Origin: Ignavibacteria bacterium
Lineage (GTDB): Bacteria; Bacteroidota; Ignavibacteria; Tepidaquicellales; Tepidaquicellaceae
NCBI GenBank assembly: GCA_016716125.1
Contig: JADJWZ010000022.1
Location: forward strand, 1-64,000
Direction: 5' to 3'
DNA: 64,000 nt
The position numbers and the translations under genes are program-made. Below, in pieces: positions 55,624 to 64,000 of the stretch (positions within the stretch are counted from its first letter, which is position 1; each line of letters opens with the position of its first letter). The notes beneath the pieces were generated by a model. It was not told where the DNA came from and ran no database searches. It saw only the letters and a list, made by a program, of their open reading frames with translations.

Positions 55624-58600
55624 ATGAATAAAATATTTCTACTCCGATCATTCATTACTATAGGTGCAATTGCGATACTGATCCTGATCGCAGGTACTGA
55701 AGTTTTTCAGGGTAATGAAAAAACAGATTTCCAGAAACACACTGAAAAATTTTATGATTACGATGAAACAGATCCTTATATAGACAGACCTACCAATGAA
55801 GCAAGAATGCATCTTACAGAAGGCGATGATGTCCTTGACGTTATTACTGATGCAAACGGTTTCGATAATTTTGAAATAGGAGTGGACTTTGCTGAGCAGA
55901 TGCTTGTCTCAAATCCGAGAAATCCGCTCAACATGCAGTTTGGCGTGAATTCCGGCGGAGGTCAAAACGCTTACTACACAACAAACGGTCATGACTGGAC
56001 TTCAAGTAATCCGGCATATCATCCGTCCACTTGCTGCGACCCATGGTCGGCATGGGATAGTCTCGGGATGCTTCATTATGGTTCAGGAGTTAACGGACAA
56101 TATGTTTACAATTCGACAAATGGGGGACAAACATACGGACCTCCGATATTGACTGTATCAGGAAATGACAGAAACACTATGGCTGCTGATCAGACTAACG
56201 GACCATATAAAAATTATTTATATGCAGCGATCACTCCCGGAAATTTTGCAAGAAGTACAAACAGCGGAACTTCATGGACAACTACATATTCACCAAGTAA
56301 TACAATACCCGGTGTTATGATTGCAGTAGGTCCGAACGGAGCTACACAGGGCGGTTGCGTTATGTATGTTACTAATACAGGAACATCTTCAAATGTAACT
56401 TATACATTTCACAGATCGACTAACGGAGGCGCAAGTTTTACTGTCAGATCAACTTTAACAGTTGCAGGATACGTAGGCACTCTTAATGCCGCCGGCAGAC
56501 TTGTAATTAACAACGGCCGAACAAGACCTTATCCTATGATAGCAATGGATAACAGTTACGGTCCAAACAGAGGAAGACTTTATCTTGTATATGCATCAAA
56601 CGTTCCTGCCGGTAACGGAAATAAGCCGGACATTATACTTCAATATTCAGATGATCAGGGAGCAACCTGGTCAACAAGAAGAACTGTGAATGATAATGCA
56701 AATCCTCAGCTGAGTGATCAGTGGTTTCCGGCAATCTGGTGTGAAAAGGAAACGGGAAGACTTTATATAAAATGGTATGACACAAGAGAAAACCCGGCAA
56801 CGTATGCTGTAAATGTATACGCCACATATACTGATAACGGCGGAACTTCTTTTGCGGCAAATCAAAAACTTACAACTACATCATGGACTTATCCGAGTCC
56901 TGCATGCGCGCCGAATACAAACTGTTACAGAGGAGATTATGACGGTATGACAGCTAATACCAGAACCTCTTTTTCGGTTTGGTATGACGGAAGGCTCGGC
57001 ACATATAAAAATGTCGGGGCGTATTTTCCGGATTATGCAATGACGGTTTCACCAGGGACTTCTATTATTCACAATACAAATGATTTTAAATTAATAGATG
57101 TAAATGTGCCTGCAGTAAAATTGTATACTGATGATGTAATTTTTACAACTGCGATAACGCCTGTGCCGGGTTCAGGATCTATAGTCGCTGATTTCCCGGG
57201 CGGAACTTCAGTCAGCTCCCCGTATCCGAAAACTGCAAAGATGAGAATCAGAACAATTGGAACGGTAACAAACGGCTTATATACGGTAACTGTAACCGGC
57301 TCGGGACCAAACGGAACGCCGGTACATAAAAGGACTGTAGCAGTAACAGTAAGTAATATATTATCGGGAGCTCCGTGTGAAGATTTTACTGAAGCATTTC
57401 CTCCGAATGATTTTGACATTGATTATACCGGTACAAACTACTGGTTAAGAAATACTCAAAGCGCATACGGCACAGGATCGGGCAGCGCAAGATTTAATGC
57501 CTGGAATGCTCCGGCCGGAACAAATCAAACGCTTGTTTCAATGAGCTTTGCAGGTGTTGGAGCAAATACTTATCTGACATTTGATAACGCTTACAGACCA
57601 TGGACAGGCGGGAATATAGATTCGCTGATAGTCGAATCTTCTGCTAATTACGGCGGAAGTTACACTACACTGGAAAGACTCTGGGGCGGACTGGGAGCGG
57701 AAGCCGGACCTCTTAACACTGTATTTACAGGAGGAGGTCAGTTTACTCCTTTGAATTATCAATGGAGATCCAAAATTTATTTAATGCCGGTAGGTACGAA
57801 TAAAATCAGATTAAGAGCAGTCAGCGGATTCGGGAATGATATTTTTGTAGATAACATTTGTGTACAAAGTCTTTCTTCTCCTTCATCCACTGCAGGTATT
57901 GGTATGGTTCCGGAAGGTTTTTACAGAGCCCTGCCGTTCCCTCAAACAGTACAGGATTCTATCAGAGTATATCTTCACAGAACAGATTTCCCGAATATTG
58001 CAGTTGACTCGGCTCTTTCATATTTCACTACAGGCGCTGTAGCAGGAAGTCCATTTACAAGAGCATTAAGCGGAACTTATTATATTGTTTTAAAACACAG
58101 AAACAGTTTAGAGACGTGGAGCAAGGACGGCGGTGAGAATTACTCAAGAGGCAGCTCTTTAAACTTTAACTTTGTCCTGCCAATAGGTCAGGCCTATAAT
58201 AATAATCAAGCGCTCATAGATCCAAATCCATATTACGGAATGTACGGCGGAGATATGGACAAAGATCATTCGATTGATATTTCTGATGTTTCACAAATTG
58301 AGAATGCAGCAGCTAATTTCCTTACAGGATATGTAATTGAAGATCTGACAGGTGATGATTTTGTGGATATAAATGATCAGGCGATTGCCGATAATAATGC
58401 ATCAAACTTTGTTACCAGACAAGCGCCTCCCGGAGCGGATCTTGGTCCGATCGTATCTGAAGAGGATGTGACTTCGGCGGAAACAAATTTTGAGAATGAC
58501 GCATTGAGACATAAACATGAATTAACAATTAAGTTACTGAACGATCAGAAAGCTCAGGAAAAAATTTCTGTTGAAATGAAAAAGAAAAAAGATCAGGAAA

Positions 58601-58725
58601 CTGAATTGAGAAAGAAAAAAGTTAATTCTGACAAAGAAAAAATGAGATCAAATCAGAATACAATCGAAACGGTAAAACCGGAAATAAATAATCCGGAAAG
58701 ATCGGGCAGAACTCTCGGACAATAG
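55624..58725 (+). CDS. Secreted Asp-box protein with Ig-like, beta-sandwich, IETW-dockerin module and charged tail
   Basis: A 1033-residue secreted protein with a signal/anchor (1-24). The Asp-box region (about 60-475) includes STNGGQTYG, STNGGASF and TDNGGTSF. An Ig-like stretch (about 480-580) has FPGGTSVSSPYPKTAK and GPNGTPVHKRTV. The jelly-roll region (about 580-755) has TGTNYWLRNTQSAYGTGSGS and RLRAVSGFGND. The IETW-dockerin module (about 765-930) has NSLETWSK and GDMDKDHSIDISDV. The charged helical tail (about 935-1033) ends SGRTLGQ. It is closely related to 60344..63195 in the beta-sandwich and module. No T9SS type A CTD is seen. Confidence -1.
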   Translation: MNKIFLLRSFITIGAIAILILIAGTEVFQGNEKTDFQKHTEKFYDYDETDPYIDRPTNEARMHLTEGDDVLDVITDANGFDNFEIGVDFAEQMLVSNPRNPLNMQFGVNSGGGQNAYYTTNGHDWTSSNPAYHPSTCCDPWSAWDSLGMLHYGSGVNGQYVYNSTNGGQTYGPPILTVSGNDRNTMAADQTNGPYKNYLYAAITPGNFARSTNSGTSWTTTYSPSNTIPGVMIAVGPNGATQGGCVMYVTNTGTSSNVTYTFHRSTNGGASFTVRSTLTVAGYVGTLNAAGRLVINNGRTRPYPMIAMDNSYGPNRGRLYLVYASNVPAGNGNKPDIILQYSDDQGATWSTRRTVNDNANPQLSDQWFPAIWCEKETGRLYIKWYDTRENPATYAVNVYATYTDNGGTSFAANQKLTTTSWTYPSPACAPNTNCYRGDYDGMTANTRTSFSVWYDGRLGTYKNVGAYFPDYAMTVSPGTSIIHNTNDFKLIDVNVPAVKLYTDDVIFTTAITPVPGSGSIVADFPGGTSVSSPYPKTAKMRIRTIGTVTNGLYTVTVTGSGPNGTPVHKRTVAVTVSNILSGAPCEDFTEAFPPNDFDIDYTGTNYWLRNTQSAYGTGSGSARFNAWNAPAGTNQTLVSMSFAGVGANTYLTFDNAYRPWTGGNIDSLIVESSANYGGSYTTLERLWGGLGAEAGPLNTVFTGGGQFTPLNYQWRSKIYLMPVGTNKIRLRAVSGFGNDIFVDNICVQSLSSPSSTAGIGMVPEGFYRALPFPQTVQDSIRVYLHRTDFPNIAVDSALSYFTTGAVAGSPFTRALSGTYYIVLKHRNSLETWSKDGGENYSRGSSLNFNFVLPIGQAYNNNQALIDPNPYYGMYGGDMDKDHSIDISDVSQIENAAANFLTGYVIEDLTGDDFVDINDQAIADNNASNFVTRQAPPGADLGPIVSEEDVTSAETNFENDALRHKHELTIKLLNDQKAQEKISVEMKKKKDQETELRKKKVNSDKEKMRSNQNTIETVKPEINNPERSGRTLGQ

Positions 58726-58796
58726 AAACAATAGAGAAAGCAGGTTTGATTATACAAAACTGAATTGTTAAAAAAGTAATTACGGAAATAAAAAAT

Positions 58797-58829
58797 AAAG
58801 ACCGGCAAATTTAAATTGCCGGTCTTTTT
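58797..58829. terminator. Bidirectional terminator
   Basis: AAAGACCGGCAA pairs with TTGCCGGTCTTT with T after and A before, 70 bases after the plus-strand gene and about 30 bases from the converging gene at 58859. Confidence -1.
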
Positions 58830-58858
58830 AATTTATTAAAACTGATGATATAACATAA

Positions 58859-60182
58859 TTATCTGATCAAAACCATTTTTTTTGTTTCGCTTAATTTACC
58901 GGAAATTATTTTTTCCGTATCAAGAGTCAGCTTATAAAAATAAATTCCGCTCGGAAGTTCGTCTGCGGAAAAAAGTTTCTGAATATGATCCTGCATAAAG
59001 AAATTCCGAGACAAGAGTTCTGATCTCTTTACCTGATGCGTCATAAATTTTAAGAGACACATTCCCCGGGTCAAAAATTTCAAAATTTATTTCAGTGGAC
59101 GGATTAAAAGGATTGGGATAATTCTGCATAAGCCGGAACGCTTCGGGAATAACCGGACTGCTTTCTCCGTAAACAGAAGATGAAGTCCTGTCAAATTTAA
59201 ATATAGCGCCGCCCTCTCCGCAGGCGTATCCGTAAGTCGAATCAGGAAATTCTACATCAAATAAAGCAGTACTGTCCGGTGTATAAATGGATTTCCATAC
59301 AAATCCCGAATCCTCTGAAAGTAAAAATTTTTGTGAATAACTTCCCGTGATCCAGATCTCTGCCGGAGTCCTTGCGCTGATACCTGTCGCAAGTCCGAAT
59401 ACTCCGAGCGTATCATAGAACCAGTTAGCGCCTGTATCCACTGTCCTGGCAAGACTGGATCCGAATTCGAGATCTCCTCCGGATATCAAAGCTTTATGAG
59501 GGAAAATAATGTCAATATCGAAAAAAGGTTCGGGAGCGATTTCCGCTCCTCTCCAAATCATACCGCCGTCTGTAGTAGCCCAGACTATACCTGCAATATC
59601 CCTGAATCCTCCGCATGCGTAACCTGTCAGCTGATTAATGAATTTAATTTTATTAATAGGTAAAAGAAAAAACAGATTGCTGTCTATCTGAGTTGGAGTC
59701 CATGTCTGTCCGCTGTTTGTAGTCCGGTTTATTGCGGAAGGAACGCCGCCGATAAAACCGTTATTCAGATCATGAAAAAAAATTGTCTTCATAAAATTAT
59801 TTGTATCCGGATACATTGATCTCAGCCATGTATTACCGCCGTCGGAAGTGTTTAAAATTATTGTTCCGAAAAAAGAAGCGCTGTCCGGAAAAATTTCCCA
59901 GGAAAGCGCCCAGCCGTTTAAATCATCGAGAAAAAATATATCTTCAATATCATTAGAGATTCCCGAATTTTGATTTACCCAGGAGTTCCCTCCGTTTGTC
60001 GTCCTTAGTATTATTCCCAAGTCACCTGATATCCATCCCGTATTACTGTTCAAAAAAAAACAATTTTTCAGATCCGAGCTGACAGGACTGTCAATACGGC
60101 TCCAGTAACTTTGTGAAATTGAATTAACAGTCGGGAATATTATATAAACAGAAACAATAACTGCAAATAAAATTTTTTTCAT
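58859..60182 (-). pseudogene. Ycf48/BNR-like T9SS protein, frameshifted near the C-terminus
   Basis: Frame 58932..60182 encodes a signal peptide, an Asp-box propeller (RTTNGGNSW, NTSDGGNTW, ATTDGGMIW) and the first part of a T9SS sorting domain (NYPNPFNPSTEINFEI). The A6 run at 58969..58974 shifts the frame; deleting one base joins SYSETF to SADELPSGIYFYKL and the normal end KMVLIR at 58859. The break thus removes the last part of the secretion signal. It is the minus half of divergent pair 2, and its 5' part is duplicated at 63248..63741. Confidence -1.
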
Positions 60183-60441
60183 AATAAAAAATGTAATGAA
60201 GAGTTCTTCAAATTAACGTGAAGTATGTAAATATGAAACATTAAATTTTATCTTAAAATAAAATTTAGACTTGAAATTAAAAATTGAATTAAATAATTAG
60301 CAAATAACTAAGTATTATTACTAACTAAAAAAAGGGTAATCCAATGAAAACAAAATTACTTCTCTTAGCTGTACTCTTTTCCTGTATTTGGATCATTAAT
60401 TCCGGATTCTCACCAAATGATGACAACCCAAAATGGAGTCA
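59711..60441. repeat. Direct repeat copy 1 (about 730 bases)
   Basis: This segment covers the 5' part of the Ycf48-like gene, the divergent promoter region and the start of the Asp-box gene. It is nearly identical to 63271..64000. The offset is 3560 bases at its left end and 3559 at its right end. Confidence -1.
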
Positions 60442-63195
60442 GGATCCGCGAACAAGAATTAACATCGATATTCAGGGAGATTACATTCCGTTACCTGTAG
60501 GTGACAATGGAAATTTCAGCAATGAAACCAGATACATCTCAACTCCGCAGGGAGTTTTTGCAGTCGGACCGAATTTCAGAGTCCATCCGACTACATCCCG
60601 CACACAGAGTGAAGTGCCGATCACAAGACATCCCCGCAATCCGAACTTTATGTTTGCATCGGCAAACACATATAATGTAGGCGGCTCGACAACTTTCAGC
60701 ACAGCTCATTATGTGACAACAAACGGTGGTGTATCGTTTTTTGGCGATGATACGACGAATTTTAATTTCGGTGATCCCGGACCGATGGTAATGCATACAA
60801 ACAGACTTATTATCTCATACATTACAAGCACCGGATCAATGGGCGCTGCATATTCAACTAATCTGGGAACTTCATGGTCGGGAACGGTTACATTTCCGGG
60901 AGCAACTACTTCAGCGGATAAGAATCTTTCTGCTGTTGATGGCGAACCCACAAGCGCTTATTACGGAAGATTATATACTGTTTATACCGAATTTGCCGGA
61001 GCAAATTTTGGAAGGATAGTTGCAACATGGTCATCCAATGGCGGAGTTACCTGGTCAAGCGTAGTTCCGATAAGTCCTGTTCCTTCTGCCGGTCATCATC
61101 ATCAGGGTTGCGATGTAGCAGTTGATCCTTACGGATGGGTTCGTGTGGTATATGCTAATTGCACAACCAACGGACAAAATTCTACAGAAGATTATCTCGG
61201 ATGGGCAGAATCAGGTAATGGCGGAGTTACATGGGCAGATATGTCAGACACAAAAGTAAATATGAACGGTATCAGATCTTCTGACTTATTACCTTCCCCG
61301 CCCGCATCAGTAATCAGAGCTAACGGTTTTCCGAGAATTGACATTGACAGAACATGTCTTCTGACTTCTGACGACGCTTATGTAGTAGCAGGTGAGAAGA
61401 ATTTCGCTCCGGCTCTTGATAATGCTGATATAGTTTTAATGAAAACACCTAACGGCGGCTCAACCTGGACAAGAGTAAGAGTAAATCAAAACGCAGCAGG
61501 TTCTTACGAATATTTTCCGGCGGTAAATGTAGACGCAACAGGCGGCATTAATGTATGTTATTACAGCACAAGAAACTCTCCTAATAACGATTCAGCTCAG
61601 ATATATCTTTCAAGATCAACTGACGGCGGAACAAGCTGGGTTGATGTTTTAGTATCAGACCATAAGTTCAAACCTGTACCAATCCTCGGACAGCAGGCGG
61701 TTATCAGGGAGATTATATCGGAATAACATCAGGCGGAGCAGGAAAGATCATTCCATACTGGTGCGAGCAGAATCCGTCTACTGGCGGAAGATATCAGGCA
61801 TACGCTTCATTGGTTGATATTAATATTTCAGCTCCTTGTGAACCATTTACCTGTGCTAAAGATTCCGGTGACACAGTTTTCCCTTTGTCATCGGGTAGTT
61901 TTTACGAAGAATTTACCGGTACAAACTATTGGAACAGAAAATCTCAGGCAAGCGCTTATGGATCCGGAACAGGTTCTGTAAGATTTAATGCCTGGTCAGC
62001 TTCAGCCGGTACAATTCAATCACTTATTTCATATCAGTTCAACCCTGCAGGCGGGTCAACTTATTTAACTTTTGATGCTGCATACAGACCGTGGTCAGGC
62101 GGTAATGTAGATTCATTGATAGTAGAATCTTCAGTCAATGGCGGCGTGACTTATACGGTAAGAGCAAGATTATGGGGAGGACTCGGAGCTGCAGCAGGTC
62201 CTTTAAATTCTGTATTTACAGGTGGCGGTCAGTTTATTCCTTCTAACAGAGAATGGAGACCAAAAATTTATCAGCTTCCCGCAGGTACAAATAAAGTCAG
62301 ACTACGCGCAAGAAGCGGTTTCGGAAATGATATATGGTTAGATAACATTTGCGTACAATCATTACCAACTGCTGTAAACAGTTCTATCGGACTTGCAAAT
62401 GAAGCTATGTTCATACCGACAAACCCGTTCTGGAGATTACAGGATACTATCAGAGTATATCTGCACCGGACTGATTTCCCGAATATAGCGGTAGATTCTG
62501 CAATTAGTGTTGTCGGCAGCAATGCTGTTGTCGGAAGTCTGTTATTTAACAAAGCTTTAGACGGAACTTATTACAGAGTTGTAAAGCACAGAAACAGTAT
62601 TGAGACATGGAGTAATATTGGTGTTGCTTATACAAGAGGTTCCGGTTCACATCATAATTTCATTCAGCCTAGCGGTCAGGCATATGGTAATAATCAGGCA
62701 ATTGTTAGTATCACACCCGAATACAGGGGAATTTTCAGCGGCGACTGTGATCAGGATGATTTTATAGATATTGCCGATCTTGCAATAATCGATAATCAGG
62801 TATTTAACTTTGCAGCAGGATATGTTATCGGTGATCTCAATGGTGATCTATTTGTAGATCTTACTGATTATACATATGCAGATAATAATTCAAATAATTT
62901 TGTCGGTGTAGTAGCGCCTCCGGGAGCAGAGCCAGTACCGCCGGTTGAAAATGAATCTACTCCTGAATTAAATACTGAACAGGATAGAATTAAGTATGAA
63001 CTGCATCTGAAGGTAATGAACGAGAAAGGAAATGTCGAAGAGTCAGTGAAAGTAAAACCTGAACTCAATGACGTCCTGAGAGATAGAGAGATCAGATCCA
63101 ATATCCAAAAAACAACTTTCAGAAAAAAAGATAATACCCGCGTGGAAAAATCCGAAACAGGAACTTCCGAACAAACCAGAGTGGGTGAAAGGTAA
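60344..63195 (+). pseudogene. Asp-box/IETW-dockerin secreted protein, split by a single-base indel
   Basis: Frame 60344..61726 encodes a signal peptide and Asp-boxes (TTNGGVSF, SSNGGVTW, STDGGTSW). After LGQQAVIREIISE it stops, whereas the paralogs continue GYQGDYIGITSG. Inserting one base near 61690 restores this and leads into the frame that runs to 63195, with a beta-sandwich (TGTNYWNRKSQASAYG...), the IETW-dockerin module (NSIETWSN, SGDCDQDDFIDIADL) and the tail ending TRVGER. Without the break it would be about 950 residues, matching 49024..51879. It is the plus half of divergent pair 2. Confidence -1.
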
Positions 63196-63214
63196 GTAAA
63201 GTAATTAATTAATT

Positions 63215-63249
63215 AAAGCCGTGGAGAATTTTTCTTCACGGCTTTTTTT
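63215..63249. terminator. Rho-independent terminator with the same stem as 51905..51938
   Basis: AAAGCCGTG pairs with CACGGCTTT around a longer loop and is followed by seven T. The stem core AAGCCGTG also occurs after the Asp-box gene at 49024..51879. Confidence -1.
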
Positions 63250-63741
63250 ATTTCATTTTCGGATAATATACGCTGTTTGTAGTCCGGTTTATTGCGTAAG
63301 GAACGCCGCCGATAAAACCGTTATTCAGATCATGAAAAAAAATTGTCTTCATAAAATTATTTGTATCCGGATACATTGATCTCAGCCATGTATTACCGCC
63401 GTCGGAAGTGTTTAAACTTATTGTTCCGAAAAATGAAGCGCTGTCAGGAAAAATTTCCCAGGAAAGCGCCCAGCCGTTCAGGTTATCTAGAAAAAATATG
63501 TCTTCAATATTATTAGTGATTCCCGAATTTTGAATTTCCCAAGAGTTTCCCCCGTTTGTTGTTCTCATTATTGTACCTATATCACCTGATATCCATCCAG
63601 TATTACTGTTTATAAAAAACAATTCTTCAGATCAAGACTTACTGGACTGTCAATACGGCTCCAGTAACTTTGTGAAATTAAATTAACAGGCGGGAATATT
63701 ATATTAATAGACACGATAACTGCAAATAAAATTTTTTTCAT
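63248..63741 (-). pseudogene. 3'-truncated copy of the Ycf48/BNR-like gene
   Basis: It starts MKKILFAVI like the gene at 58859..60182 and stays collinear with it through RTTNGGNSW and INRTTNS, then runs at once into VYYPKMK and a stop at 63248. The copy therefore lacks the second half of the propeller and the whole T9SS domain. A missing base in the T6 run near 63615 (TGT TTT TTA TAA) also breaks the frame after NC. It faces the start of a third Asp-box gene at 63903. Confidence -1.
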
Positions 63742-64000
63742 AATAAAAAATTGTAATAAATAGTTCTTCAAATTAACGTGAAGTATGTAATATGAAACAT
63801 TAAATTTTATCTATTATAAAATATTAGACTTGAAATTAAAAATTGAAATAAATAATTAGCAAATAACTAAGTATTATTACTAACTAAAAAAAGGGTAATC
63901 CAATGAAAACAAAATTACTTCTCTTAGCTGTACTCTTTTCCTGTATTTGGATCATTAATTCCGGATTCTCACCAAATGATGACAACCCAAAATGGAGTCA
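63271..64000. repeat. Direct repeat copy 2 (runs to the window edge)
   Basis: Near-identical to 59711..60441 with only scattered substitutions and short indels. It proves a tandem duplication with a period of about 3.56 kb; the right end may extend beyond the window. Confidence -1.
63903..64000 (+). CDS. Start of a third Asp-box protein gene (partial)
   Basis: ATG 63903 begins KTKLLLLAVLFSCIWIINSG, the same signal peptide as the gene at 60344, followed by FSPNDDNPKWSQ. Only 32 codons are inside the window. Whether the copy is intact cannot be told. Confidence -1.
   Translation, partial: MKTKLLLLAVLFSCIWIINSGFSPNDDNPKWS

Noticed and set aside
63590..63630. Programmed frameshift at T TTT TTA in the truncated propeller gene
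   Set aside because: The heptamer is in phase, but the gene copy also lacks its 3' half, and the intact paralog has a longer T run without a slip; simple homopolymer loss explains it better.

Overview
The window reads as a chromosomal segment of a low-GC, Gram-negative bacterium of the Bacteroidota/Ignavibacteriota (FCB) type. The support is direct: two secreted proteins end in a recognisable type IX secretion sorting domain with the NYPNPFNP signature (C-termini of 9904..11025 and 47520..48848, and a frameshifted third at 58859..60182). There are also several outer-membrane beta-barrel or transporter-like genes and frequent TTG and GTG starts. Assignment to Ignavibacteria rather than another FCB lineage is inference.

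Layout. (1) 1-6.2 kb: two paralogous minus-strand signalling proteins, class III nucleotide cyclase + STAND-type ATPase + TPR. The first is frameshifted and leaves the window; the second is intact. A decayed DUF433/DUF5615 toxin-antitoxin pair lies between them. (2) 6.6-11 kb: a lipoprotein, an ECF sigma factor operon with a membrane protein and a DinB-like protein, and a T9SS-secreted protein. (3) 11.1-20.9 kb: a VOC protein, an MFS transporter, a P-type ATPase, RmuC, a hemerythrin-like protein, a two-frame gene with a candidate -1 slippery site, and two outer-membrane proteins. (4) 21-28.3 kb: tRNA-Arg, an SDR, then a tight housekeeping cluster: LOG-family protein, YicC, Gmk, RpoZ, CoaBC, type 4 UDG and DnaB. 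(5) 28.3-35.2 kb: minus-strand genes (HMA-like protein, low-complexity membrane protein, the hutH-yihY-SpoIIE phosphatase operon) and a second SpoIIE phosphatase. (6) 35.6-47.5 kb: a sialate O-acetylesterase-like protein with dockerin repeats, HPPD, AspS, a propeller histidine kinase with its LuxR-type response regulator, AhcY, a four-helix-bundle gene flanked by perfect inverted repeats, and tRNA-Thr.

(7) 47.5-64 kb is the most unusual part. Divergent pairs (a minus-strand Ycf48/BNR-like protein facing a plus-strand Asp-box protein with a dockerin-like end) occur three times. The last two pairs arose by a tandem duplication of about 3.56 kb, visible as about 730 bp of near-identity at 59711..60441 and 63271..64000. 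The plus-strand proteins share with the esterase at 35.6 kb a C-terminal module, here called the IETW-dockerin module. Within this region lies a purine-rich block holding a 27-unit, 21-bp tandem array (52387..52995) in perfect register. It can encode a seven-residue repeat protein and is interrupted and closed by GTGAAA/TTTCAC hairpins.

At least six genes are broken by single-base indels, four of them in homopolymer runs. This may be real decay of recent duplicates or assembly error; the sequence alone cannot settle it.
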